From the NCBI GenBank assembly GCA_934876235.1, contig CAKXKM010000019.1:1-30213 (forward strand): a stretch of DNA of 30,213 nucleotides, given 5' to 3'. Positions 14,800-22,414 of this stretch are shown piece after piece (position 1 is the first letter of the stretch; every line of letters starts with the position of its first letter). The position numbers and the translations under genes are program-made. Origin of the DNA: Collinsella sp. AF02-46-1. Lineage in GTDB: Bacteria > Actinomycetota > Coriobacteriia > Coriobacteriales > Coriobacteriaceae. The notes beneath the pieces were generated by a model. The model made no database searches and was not told the DNA's origin. It saw only the letters and a program-made list of their open reading frames with translations.

Positions 14800-15711
14800 A
14801 TGAACGCTTCATCGCTTTCCTTCCAAGACATCATCCTGCGCCTCCAGCAGTACTGGGGCGAGCAGGGCTGCGTCATTATGCAGCCCTATGACTCCGAGGT
14901 CGGTGCCGGTACCTTCCATACCGCGACCACGCTGCGCTCGCTCGGTCCCGCCGAATGGCGCACCTGCTATGCGCAGCCCTGCCGCCGTCCCGCCGACGGC
15001 CGCTACGGCGAGAACCCTAACCGCATGCAGCACTACTATCAGTTCCAGGTGCTCATTAAGCCCTCTCCGGTTAATGCTCAGGAGCTTTACCTGGGGTCTC
15101 TTGCTGCCATTGGCCTGGACCCCAACGACCATGACGTCCGTTTTGTCGAGGACGACTGGGAGAGCCCGACGCTGGGCGCCTGGGGCCTTGGCTGGGAGGT
15201 CTGGCTCAACGGCATGGAGGTCACGCAGTTCACGTACTTCCAGCAGGTGGGCGGTATCGAGGTCGACCCCGTGCCCGTCGAGATCACCTATGGCCTGGAG
15301 CGTATCGCCATGTACGCTCAGGGCGTCAACTCGGTCTACGATCTGGTGTGGAGCTATCTGCCCGACGGCGCGCCCATGACCTACGGCGACGTGTTCCTCG
15401 AGAACGAGCGCGAGTTCAGTGCCTATAACTTTGAGGTCGCCAACGTCGAGATGATGCGTCAGAAGTTTGACGACTACGAGGCCGAGTGCCATTCCTGCCT
15501 GGAGCGCAAGCTGCCGTTGCCGGCGTACGACTGTGTCATGAAGTGCAGCCACGCCTTCAACCTGCTCGATGCCCGCGGCGCCCTGTCCGCGGTCGAGCGT
15601 GCCAACTACATCCTGCGCGTCCGCGCCGTCGCCAAGGCGTGCTGCGAGGCCTACATGGCCGAGGTCGCCGGAGTCAACGAGAATGCCGACCAGGAAGGCG
15701 AGGTGGCGTAA
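14800..15711 (+). CDS. glyQ: Glycyl-tRNA synthetase alpha subunit
   Basis: Catalytic subunit of the bacterial alpha2-beta2 glycyl-tRNA synthetase. The 303-residue protein has the family stretches LSFQDIILRLQQYW, GCVIMQPYDSEVGAGTFH, PCRRPADGRYGENPNR and VTQFTYFQQVGGIEVDPV, typical of class II GlyQ. ATG 14800 is preceded by GAGGGG at 14783-14788. The 59-bp upstream gap is too short for a T-box leader; a TATAGT at 14748-14753 could be a -10 box but lacks a -35. The stop is three bases before glyS. Confidence 0.97.
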   Translation: MNASSLSFQDIILRLQQYWGEQGCVIMQPYDSEVGAGTFHTATTLRSLGPAEWRTCYAQPCRRPADGRYGENPNRMQHYYQFQVLIKPSPVNAQELYLGSLAAIGLDPNDHDVRFVEDDWESPTLGAWGLGWEVWLNGMEVTQFTYFQQVGGIEVDPVPVEITYGLERIAMYAQGVNSVYDLVWSYLPDGAPMTYGDVFLENEREFSAYNFEVANVEMMRQKFDDYEAECHSCLERKLPLPAYDCVMKCSHAFNLLDARGALSAVERANYILRVRAVAKACCEAYMAEVAGVNENADQEGEVA

Positions 15712-15714
15712 GCC

Positions 15715-17811
15715 ATGGCAGACGCTAAGGATTTCCTGTTTGAGATCGGTACGGAGGAAATGCCCTCTGCACCGCTGAACAATGCCGTCAAGCAGCTTGG
15801 TACCATGATCGCCAAGGGTCTCGACGAGGCCGGTCTGGCCCACGGCGAGGTCCGCGTGATCTCGAGCCCGCGTCGCCTGGCTGCGCTCGTTCCCGACGTT
15901 GCCACCGCGACCGATGAGGTTCACGAGGTCAAGCGTGGCCCCGCGGCAAACATCGCCTTCGACGCTGACGGTAACGCCACCAAGGCCGCCCAGGGCTTCG
16001 CCCGCAAGTGCGGTGTGGCTGCCGAGGACCTGGTCCGTCGTGAGGATACCGACGGTCGCGAGTATGTCTTTGCCGAGAAGAACATTCCCTCCGCACCGGC
16101 AACCCCGATCCTGACGGCCCTGTGCGAGAAGACCATCGCCGGCCTGCAGTGGCCCAACTACCGCTCTCAGCGCTGGGGCCACGAGCACGCCACCTTCGTG
16201 CGCCCGGTCCGTTGGATCTGCTGCCTTCTGGGCGAGGACGTTGTGCCCGTGTCGTTTGCCGACGTGACGAGCGGCAATACCACGCGCGGCCATCGCGTGC
16301 TTGGCCCCGGTGACCACGTTGTCGCTAGCCCCGCCGCCTACGAGCAAGTGCTCGAGGACGCCGGCGTCCTCTCTGCCGAGCGCCGTCGCGAGGCGATTCT
16401 CGCCGGTATCGCCGAGGTCGAGGCTGCCCGTCCCGGCTGCCATGTCGATACGCCCAAGAAGGTCTTCGAGGAGGTTATCAACCTCTGCGAGTGGCCGACG
16501 GTGCTCGTCGGTACCTTCGATGAGGAGTTCCTCAAGGTCCCGCACGAGATCATCTGCGAGTCCATGCTCACCAACCAGCGCTACTTCCCGATCTATGACG
16601 GCGAGGGCAAGCTGACGCGTGAGTTCGTGGTCGCCTCCAACAGCAAGCCCGAGAACGCCGAGCGAGTGATCGACGGTAACGAGCGCGTCGTGCGCGCCCG
16701 TCTGGACGACGCTAAGTTCTTCTACGAGGAGGACCTGAAGATCTCCCTCGACGAGTTCCGTGAGCGTCTGTCCAAGGTTGCCTTCCAGGAGAAGCTCGGT
16801 AGCGTGCTCGCCAAGTCCGAGCGCATCGAGCAGCTCGCGCTCGCTATCGCCCGCGAGGCTCACCTGGGCGCCCATCTTGCCGCCGACGCTGCTCGCGCCG
16901 CACACCTGTGCAAGGCAGACCTGGTGTCCAACGCCGTCGTCGAGTTCACGAGCCAGCAGGGCGTGATGGGCGGTTATTACGCGACCGCGATGGGGGAGAA
17001 CGACGAGGTCGCCCATGCTATTCGCGATCACTATCGTCCCCGTTTTGCCGGTGACGAGCTGCCCGAGGGCACCGCTGGCTGCATCGTGGCCTGCGCCGAC
17101 AAGCTCGATACCATCGCCGGTATCTTTGCCATCGGCGAGCCCCCGACCGGCTCCTCCGACCCCTACGCGCTGCGTCGTGCCGCTATCGGCATTATCAACA
17201 TCCTGCGCGACCGTCTGCCGATCGACCCCACGTCGCTCATCGACTTTGCCCTCGAACTCTACAGTGAGCAGGGCATTGAGTTCGACGCCGCCGAGGTCGC
17301 CCAGCAGGTTCGTGACTTCTTCCATGGCCGCCTGGTGAGCATGGCCCGCGACGAAAAGATTCCGGCCGATACCGTCGCCGCCGTCTCCGCGGTGCATATC
17401 ATCGCCCCGTCCGTCTTCTTCGCCCGCTGCGCCGCCCTCGACGAGGCCCGCAAAAACGACGCTGAGACGTTCGACAACCTGGCGACCGCCTATGCCCGCG
17501 CCGCGCATATCTCCAAGCCCGAGCTGGGTGCGGAGTATGACCGCAGCCTGATGGGCGAGGTCGAGCTTGCGCTCGCCGACGCCTCCGAGGCTGCTCAGAC
17601 CGCCGTCGATGCCGCCCTTGCTGCCGAGGACTACCCGGCCGCATTTGCCGCCCTCGCCGCCCTGCGCGCGCCCATCGACCGTTTCTTCGATGAGGTCATG
17701 GTCATGGACAAGGACGAGCAGCTTCGCGATAATCGCCTTAAGCTGCTCAACCGCTTCGAGGCCGTTTTCTCCGGCATCGCCAACATCGGTGAGCTTGCCC
17801 GCAAAAAGTAA
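15715..17811 (+). CDS. glyS: Glycyl-tRNA synthetase beta subunit
   Basis: Beta subunit of glycyl-tRNA synthetase, carrying tRNA recognition. The 698-residue protein starts with the diagnostic FLFEIGTEEMPSAPL and includes WGHEHATFVRPVRWICCLLG, VLVGTFDEEFLKVPHEI and the MLTNQRYFPIYD segment; an HD-like central region and a C-terminal anticodon-binding (DALR-type) domain ending in FFDEVMVMDKDEQLRDNRL follow. It starts three bases after glyQ, as expected for a subunit pair made in equal amounts. A long open frame exists on the opposite strand but is a codon-bias artefact. Confidence 0.97.
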   Translation: MADAKDFLFEIGTEEMPSAPLNNAVKQLGTMIAKGLDEAGLAHGEVRVISSPRRLAALVPDVATATDEVHEVKRGPAANIAFDADGNATKAAQGFARKCGVAAEDLVRREDTDGREYVFAEKNIPSAPATPILTALCEKTIAGLQWPNYRSQRWGHEHATFVRPVRWICCLLGEDVVPVSFADVTSGNTTRGHRVLGPGDHVVASPAAYEQVLEDAGVLSAERRREAILAGIAEVEAARPGCHVDTPKKVFEEVINLCEWPTVLVGTFDEEFLKVPHEIICESMLTNQRYFPIYDGEGKLTREFVVASNSKPENAERVIDGNERVVRARLDDAKFFYEEDLKISLDEFRERLSKVAFQEKLGSVLAKSERIEQLALAIAREAHLGAHLAADAARAAHLCKADLVSNAVVEFTSQQGVMGGYYATAMGENDEVAHAIRDHYRPRFAGDELPEGTAGCIVACADKLDTIAGIFAIGEPPTGSSDPYALRRAAIGIINILRDRLPIDPTSLIDFALELYSEQGIEFDAAEVAQQVRDFFHGRLVSMARDEKIPADTVAAVSAVHIIAPSVFFARCAALDEARKNDAETFDNLATAYARAAHISKPELGAEYDRSLMGEVELALADASEAAQTAVDAALAAEDYPAAFAALAALRAPIDRFFDEVMVMDKDEQLRDNRLKLLNRFEAVFSGIANIGELARKK

Positions 17812-17845
17812 GCCAGCCTGCGCATAAGCGCAAAAGGAGCCCCGC

Positions 17846-18721
17846 ATGGATTGCCCGGTCACCGCTCGTCCCACCGTTATCGTTATCTCCGACTCGCTCG
17901 GCGATACCGCTTGTGAGGTGGTGCTTGCGGCGTCCGGGCAATTTGATGAAGGGGCTTTTCGCGTTTTGCGCCTGCCCAAGGTGACCTCCGTGGAGCAGGT
18001 CAAGTCATTTGTGGGGCCGCGCGTCGATGCCGACCATCGCGATGTCGCCGTGTTCCATACCATTGTCGATCCGGCGCTTCGCGCCCGCGTGCTCGATTAC
18101 CTGGGTATGCTGCATATCCGTTCGGTCGACCTGATCGGCCCGACGCTTGCCGTGCTGTCGTCGCTCATCGGTGTGCCGCCCAAGTGCGTTGCGGGCGTGA
18201 TTCACAAGACCGATGACCGCTATTTCCATCGTATCGAGGCCATGGAGTATTTCGTTGAGCACGATGACGGGCGCGGTTGCGACGATCTGTCGGGTGCCGA
18301 TATCGTGCTGCTGGGTGTGTCGCGTACATCCAAGACGCCGCTGTCGATGTATTTAGCCTATCAGGGCTACAAGGTCGCCAATGTCCCACTGGCGCATGGC
18401 ATGGAGCCGCCGAAGTCGATTTACGAGGTTGACCCGATGCGGTTGTTTGGTCTGATCTCGACCGTCGATGTGATTTCCGAAATTCGCGATAGTCGCTTGG
18501 GCGATGACTACGCCCGTGCCGTTGCCGGCTCCTATGCCGAGCCCGAGAGTGTGCGCAGCGAGCTTGAGGAAGCCCGTGCCCTCATGAAGCGCCTAGGCTG
18601 CTTTGTGGTGCGTACCGATGGCAAGGCCATCGAGGAAAGCGCTGCCGAGATCATTAGCCACTTGGAGGAAATCCAAGATGCCCGTGCCCGCCGCGCCGCC
18701 CGCCGAGCCCAGCAAAGCTAG
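17846..18721 (+). CDS. ppsR: Pyruvate, phosphate dikinase regulatory protein (PDRP, DUF299)
   Basis: Bifunctional ADP-dependent kinase and Pi-dependent phosphorylase that switches PPDK off and on by phosphorylating a Thr near its catalytic His. The 291-residue protein shows the family hallmarks ISDSLGDTACEV near the N-terminus, HRIEAMEYFVEHDDG, the P-loop-like GVSRTSKTP at 157-165, and PPKSIYEVDP. ATG 17846 is well spaced from AAGGAG (17834-17839), 34 bases after glyS. PEP synthase is the alternative target in this family; the next gene downstream being ppdK, and no ppsA here, makes PPDK the target (inference from context). The C-terminus ends in an Arg/Ala-rich stretch. Confidence 0.94.
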   Translation: MDCPVTARPTVIVISDSLGDTACEVVLAASGQFDEGAFRVLRLPKVTSVEQVKSFVGPRVDADHRDVAVFHTIVDPALRARVLDYLGMLHIRSVDLIGPTLAVLSSLIGVPPKCVAGVIHKTDDRYFHRIEAMEYFVEHDDGRGCDDLSGADIVLLGVSRTSKTPLSMYLAYQGYKVANVPLAHGMEPPKSIYEVDPMRLFGLISTVDVISEIRDSRLGDDYARAVAGSYAEPESVRSELEEARALMKRLGCFVVRTDGKAIEESAAEIISHLEEIQDARARRAARRAQQS

Positions 18722-18812
18722 CTTATTGGGGTAGCTAAAAATGCCCGTCTCTAAAAGACTACCTAAAAATAATGCACGATATTGGTAAAGCGATTTAGCA
18801 ATAAACTAGCAT

Positions 18813-18843
18813 TTGACCTGCAAGCATCTTGCATTGGTATCTT
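18813..18843 (+). promoter_or_regulatory. Long-spacer promoter with a dyad in the spacer (MerR-type layout)
   Basis: TTGACC (18813-18818) and TATCTT (18838-18843) are 19 bp apart. The first 15 bases of the spacer are a perfect dyad, TGCAAG-CAT-CTTGCA (18819-18833). A 19-bp spacer filled by an operator is the classical arrangement for MerR-family activators; no regulator gene is nearby, so this is inference from geometry. Confidence 0.4.
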
Positions 18844-18858
18844 CATAAGGTAACCAAC

Positions 18859-18896
18859 TTTACCTACCGTTTACCGCCATATTTACCACGTTTACC
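18859..18896 (+). repeat. Four TTTACC direct repeats upstream of ppdK
   Basis: TTTACC occurs at 18859, 18870, 18882 and 18891 (steps 11, 12, 9), with a related GGTAACC at 18849-18855 and an inverted GGTAAA at 18784. Near-helical spacing just upstream of a -10 box that lacks a -35 suggests activator sites; the unit resembles the 11-base direct repeats bound by OmpR/PhoB-type regulators. Confidence 0.5.
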
Positions 18897-18929
18897 AACC
18901 CCCGCGCCCTCTGCGCAAGCCCGCCCAAA

Positions 18930-18969
18930 ACCCGCCGTATAGTACCCTCACGGCTCGCATTCGGCGGGT
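18930..18969 (+). promoter_or_regulatory. Proximal ppdK -10 box flanked by an 8-bp inverted repeat
   Basis: TATAGT (18938-18943) is a good -10 hexamer without a recognisable -35. ACCCGCCG (18930-18937) abuts it upstream and its exact inverse CGGCGGGT (18962-18969) lies downstream, about +12 to +19 from the expected start. The arms could be operator half-sites. Confidence 0.45.
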
Positions 18970-19018
18970 CGATTCGTTACCACGGTCGTGCGCGTAAGTG
19001 CATGGAAGGGGAAGTATC

Positions 19019-21769
19019 GTGAGCGATTGCAAGAGGGTTTACCGTTTTGGAACCGACGCCCAGGGCACCTGTGTCACTGAGGGCGACAAATCCATGAACT
19101 TCGTGCTTGGCGGCAAAGGCGCAAACCTTGCCGAGATGAGCCGCATCGGTCTGCCGGTTCCCGGTGGCTTTACCATTACCTGCCAGACTTGCGTCGAGTA
19201 CTCCGGTGCCGGCAATGTGTGGCCCGAGGGCGCACTCGATGAGATCGTTGCCGCTGAGGCCGACCTCGAGGCCCGCTGCGGCAAAAAGCTCGGCGATGCC
19301 TCCGATCCGCTGCTCGTGTCGGTTCGCTCGGGCGCTCCGTTCTCCATGCCCGGCATGATGGACACGGTCCTCAACCTGGGCCTCAACGACGATTCCGTCC
19401 GGGGCCTTATCGCCCAGACGCAAAACCCGCGTTTTGCCTGGGACAGCTACCGTCGCTTTATCCAGATGTTCTCCAACGTCGTCATGGGCGTCGACGGCGA
19501 CCTATTCGAGAACGCCCTGACCCAGGCCCGCCTGGTCGCCGGCGTTCGTGTCGATTCCGAGCTTTCGGCCGAGGACCTGCAGGAGCTCGTCGAGACCTTT
19601 AAGGGCATCTTCTCCGAGAACGTCGAGGCGACCCTGTATCCCGAACTCGAGGTCGCCGACGGTAAGCCCGTTTTCCCGCACGATCCGGAGCTCCAGCTGC
19701 GCCTTGCCATCCAGGCCGTCTTTGGCAGCTGGATGAACGAGCGCGCCTGCATCTACCGCAAGCAGCACGGCATTTCCGACGAGCTCGGCACCGCCGTCAA
19801 CGTCCAGGCCATGGCCTTTGGCAACAAGGGCGAGACCTCTGCGACCGGCGTCGCCTTTACGCGCAACCCGGCCGACGGCACCAAGGAGTTCTATGGCGAC
19901 TTTTTGGTGAATGCCCAGGGCGAGGACGTCGTCGCCGGCATCCGAAACACCGAGCCCATCGCCGACCTCAAGACCACCCCAGGCCTCGAGTCCGCAGGCG
20001 AGGAGCTCGAGCGCGTGTTCCTGACGCTCGAGGATCATTACCGCGATATGTGCGATATCGAGTTTACCATCGAGCAGGGCAAGCTCTGGATGCTCCAGAC
20101 CCGCGTGGGCAAGCGCACCGCCACTGCCGCCCTGCGCATTGCTATCGAAATGGTCGAGGAGGGCCTCATCACCCGCGAGGAGGCTGTGAGCCGCATCGAT
20201 CCCGCGCAGCTCGACCAGCTCCTGCACCCGCAGTTCGACGCCTCCAAGAAGTACGAGGCCCTGGCCAGCGGCCTTAACGCCAGCCCTGGTGCCGCCGTGG
20301 GCGAGGTCGTGTTCTCGAGTGATGACGCCGTCGCGCGCGCCAACGAGGGCCACAAGGTCATTCTGGTCCGCTGGGAGACCAACCCCGACGACCTGAAGGG
20401 CATGGTCGCCGCCGAGGGCATCCTGACCAGCCACGGTGGCAAGACGAGCCATGCCGCCGTTATCGCCCGCGGCATGGGTACGCCCTGCGTTTGCGGCGTT
20501 GAGCGCTTCCACATTGACGCGGCAGAGAAGGTCGTGCGCATCGAGGGCAGCGACCGCGTGCTGCGCGAGGGCGATGTCATCTCCATCGACGGCACCCAGG
20601 GTATCGTCGTCGACGGCGCGGTTGACCTGGTCTCTGCAGAGCTCACCGGCGACCTGGACACCATCCTGTCTTGGGCCGATGAGATCCGTTTGGACGAGAC
20701 CGACGGTCACGCCAACCACGTGCGCGTCAACGCCGACAACCCTGAGGATGCCGAGCTCGCGCTCGAGTTTGGCGCCGAGGCCATCGGTCTATGCCGCACC
20801 GAGCACATGTTCCTGGGCGATCGCAAGAACATCATCCAGAGCTTTATCCTGTCTGACGATGAGGCCGTGAAGCAGCAGGCCCTGGCCGACTTGCTCAAGG
20901 TCCAGACCGAGGACTTCCTGGCGATGTTCAAGACCATGTCCGGTCGCGATGTGGTCGTCCGCCTGCTCGATCCGCCGCTTCATGAGTTCCTGGATAATCC
21001 TCGCGAGCTCGAGGTCGCCATCACCAAGAAGGAGGCCGCCGGCGCTCCCGAGGAGGAGCTCACTGCCCTGCGCGCCCGCCTGCGTCGCATCGACGGCATG
21101 GTCGAGTCCAACCCCATGCTGGGCTTGCGCGGCGTGCGCCTGTCCGTCGTCTTTGGCGATCTGCCGCTCATGCAGGTTCGCGCCGTCGCCACGGCCGCTG
21201 CCCGCCTTATCAAGGAGGGTGTCGACCCGCGCCCCGAGATCATGGTTCCGCTCGTTTCCATCGCGGCCGAGCATGTCCAGACCCGCGAGGTCATTGAGCG
21301 CGTAATTGCCGAGGTTTCCGCCGAAGAGGGCGTCGGGCTCAATATTCCCGTGGGCACGATGCTCGAGCTGCCGCGTGCCTGCATGGTCGCTGACGAGATC
21401 GCCCATCATGCCGACTTCTTCTGCTTTGGCACCAACGACCTCACCCAGACGACCTTTGGCTTCTCGCGCGATGACGCCGAGGCCAAGTTCATCCCGCTGT
21501 ACATGCATAAAAAGATCCTGAAAGACAACCCCTTCGAGACCATCGACGCGGCGGTGCTGGAGCTCGTGCGCCTGGCCGTCGAGAAGGGCCGCGCCACCAA
21601 TCCCGACATGCACTTTGGCGTGTGCGGCGAGCACGGCGGCGACCCCAAGTCCATCAAGGGCCTGTTTAACGTGGCCGACGTGGACTACGTGTCCTGCTCG
21701 CCCTATCGCGTGCCCCTCGCGCGCCTGGCTGCCGCTCAGGCCAAGCTCGAGGCCAAGCGCAACGCCTAG
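19019..21769 (+). CDS. ppdK: Pyruvate, phosphate dikinase
   Basis: PPDK reversibly interconverts pyruvate, ATP and Pi with phosphoenolpyruvate, AMP and PPi, linking glycolysis and gluconeogenesis in anaerobes. The 916-residue protein has the nucleotide-binding domain (LGGKGANLAEMSRIGLPVPG near the start, VSVRSGAPFSMPGMMDTVLN), the phosphohistidine domain (HGGKTSHAAVIARGMGTPCV, catalytic His about 478 with the regulatory Thr about 476 two residues before it) and the C-terminal PEP/pyruvate barrel (LCRTEHMFLG, GTNDLTQTTFGFSRDD, catalytic Cys about 869 in GVCGEHGGDP). GTG 19019 is chosen over an upstream GTG at 18998 because AAGGGG (19006-19011) fits it. ppsR upstream should regulate it through Thr476. 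Expression is probably controlled by the elaborate upstream region. Confidence 0.97.
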   Translation: MSDCKRVYRFGTDAQGTCVTEGDKSMNFVLGGKGANLAEMSRIGLPVPGGFTITCQTCVEYSGAGNVWPEGALDEIVAAEADLEARCGKKLGDASDPLLVSVRSGAPFSMPGMMDTVLNLGLNDDSVRGLIAQTQNPRFAWDSYRRFIQMFSNVVMGVDGDLFENALTQARLVAGVRVDSELSAEDLQELVETFKGIFSENVEATLYPELEVADGKPVFPHDPELQLRLAIQAVFGSWMNERACIYRKQHGISDELGTAVNVQAMAFGNKGETSATGVAFTRNPADGTKEFYGDFLVNAQGEDVVAGIRNTEPIADLKTTPGLESAGEELERVFLTLEDHYRDMCDIEFTIEQGKLWMLQTRVGKRTATAALRIAIEMVEEGLITREEAVSRIDPAQLDQLLHPQFDASKKYEALASGLNASPGAAVGEVVFSSDDAVARANEGHKVILVRWETNPDDLKGMVAAEGILTSHGGKTSHAAVIARGMGTPCVCGVERFHIDAAEKVVRIEGSDRVLREGDVISIDGTQGIVVDGAVDLVSAELTGDLDTILSWADEIRLDETDGHANHVRVNADNPEDAELALEFGAEAIGLCRTEHMFLGDRKNIIQSFILSDDEAVKQQALADLLKVQTEDFLAMFKTMSGRDVVVRLLDPPLHEFLDNPRELEVAITKKEAAGAPEEELTALRARLRRIDGMVESNPMLGLRGVRLSVVFGDLPLMQVRAVATAAARLIKEGVDPRPEIMVPLVSIAAEHVQTREVIERVIAEVSAEEGVGLNIPVGTMLELPRACMVADEIAHHADFFCFGTNDLTQTTFGFSRDDAEAKFIPLYMHKKILKDNPFETIDAAVLELVRLAVEKGRATNPDMHFGVCGEHGGDPKSIKGLFNVADVDYVSCSPYRVPLARLAAAQAKLEAKRNA

Positions 21770-21808
21770 CCCCCTGCGCATCGACGCCTAGCGTAGTCCC
21801 CCTTCATG

Positions 21809-21836
21809 CCGCCCGTCTCATTCGTGAGACGGGCGG
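21809..21836 (+). terminator. Hairpin after ppdK (probable terminator)
   Basis: CCGCCCGTCTCA (21809-21820) and TGAGACGGGCGG (21825-21836) form a perfect 12-bp stem closed by a TTCG loop. Only TTAT follows directly, so the T-run is weak; T-rich DNA (TTTTGTCTTTTTG) comes 14 bases later. It may be a terminator of reduced efficiency or a 3'-end stabiliser. Confidence 0.65.
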
Positions 21837-21882
21837 TTATCATGTGCGGGTTTTGTCTTTTTGTCTGCGTGAAAAAATGTTC

Positions 21883-21910
21883 TTGCAGCAGAAACCCGCG
21901 CGTGTATACT
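21883..21910 (+). promoter_or_regulatory. Promoter of rplS
   Basis: TTGCAG (21883-21888), 16 bp, TATACT (21905-21910). The start would be near 21917, leaving a leader of about 63 bases before the rplS ATG. Confidence 0.65.
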
Positions 21911-21931
21911 CGAATACGTTTGTTCAACTAC

Positions 21932-21955
21932 GTGCCGGCCAAGGTGGTACGGCAC
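21932..21955 (+). promoter_or_regulatory. rplS leader hairpin
   Basis: GTGCCG (21932-21937) pairs with CGGCAC (21950-21955), and an inner GCC/GGT helix around an AAGGT loop extends it past one bulged A. It lies between the promoter and the AAGGA ribosome binding site (21968-21972) and has no T-run. A ribosomal-protein autoregulatory leader is possible but unproven. Confidence 0.4.
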
Positions 21956-21979
21956 CTCTAGAAGAGTAAGGAATTGCAC

Positions 21980-22321
21980 ATGGATTACATCCGCGCAATC
22001 GAGCGTCAGCAGATCCGCGAGGACATTCCTCAGGTTCGCGTCGCCGACAACGTCAAGGTTCACTACCGCATTAAGGAAGGCGACCGCGAGCGCATCCAGG
22101 TCTTCCAGGGCGACGTCATCCGCATGGCCGGCGCCGGTGCCCGCGAGACCTTCACCGTCCGCAAGATGTCCTTCGGTGTCGGTGTTGAGCGTACCTTCCC
22201 GCTTCACAGCCCCAAGATCGCCAAGCTCGAGGTCGTTCGTCATGGTCGCGTCCGTCGTGCCAAGCTGTACTACCTCCGCGACAAGGTGGGCAAGGCTGCT
22301 CGCATCCCCGAGAAGCGCTAA
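21980..22321 (+). CDS. rplS: 50S ribosomal protein L19
   Basis: Ribosomal protein L19, located at the 30S-50S interface. The 113-residue product has the family features VRVADNVKVHYRIKEGDRER, VFQGDVIRMAGAGARETFTV, KMSFGVGVERTFPLHSP and a basic end with RRAKLYYLRDKVGKAARI. ATG 21980 is seven bases after AAGGA (21968-21972); a TTG two codons earlier (21974) is in frame but too near that site. The gene is transcribed alone, with its own promoter and a strong terminator. In many bacteria rplS follows trmD; here it has been separated from the rpsP-trmD cluster by about 7.8 kb. Confidence 0.97.
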   Translation: MDYIRAIERQQIREDIPQVRVADNVKVHYRIKEGDRERIQVFQGDVIRMAGAGARETFTVRKMSFGVGVERTFPLHSPKIAKLEVVRHGRVRRAKLYYLRDKVGKAARIPEKR

Positions 22322-22336
22322 GAAGATCGCAGCGTC

Positions 22337-22385
22337 TGTCCACTCGTTTGGACACAAGGGTCACCTTCGGGTGGCCCTTCTTTTT
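22337..22385 (+). terminator. Tandem-hairpin terminator of rplS
   Basis: A small hairpin, TGTCCA (22337-22342) with TGGACA (22349-22354), is followed directly by AAGGGTCACC (22356-22365), a TTCG loop and GGTGGCCCTT (22370-22379), a 10-bp stem with one T-G pair closed by C-G around the tetraloop, then CTTTTT (22380-22385). The second hairpin is a textbook intrinsic terminator. Confidence 0.9.
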
Positions 22386-22414
22386 ATCTGATTTGCATGC
22401 AAGGAGGGCCTGGT

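Larger units (their letters stand above)
18722..19018 (+). promoter_or_regulatory. AT-rich regulatory region upstream of ppdK
   Basis: A 297-bp gap with no gene, clearly AT-richer than its neighbours in its first 180 bases. From left to right it holds two copies of TA(G/C)CTAAAAAT (18732-18742 and 18760-18770), a single GGTAAA (18784-18789), a long-spacer promoter with a dyad, a cluster of TTTACC repeats, a C-rich stretch, and a TATAGT -10 box flanked by an inverted repeat. No convincing terminator follows ppsR. Confidence 0.6.

Noticed and set aside
14809..18063. Open frame of 1084 codons on the minus strand opposite glyQ, glyS and ppsR
   Set aside because: It lies exactly antisense to three well-identified genes, its product has low-complexity composition without recognisable domains, and it is explained by strong third-position GC bias suppressing stops in that frame.
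18998..19018. GTG 18998 as the ppdK start
   Set aside because: The ribosome binding site AAGGGG (19006-19011) lies downstream of it and fits GTG 19019.
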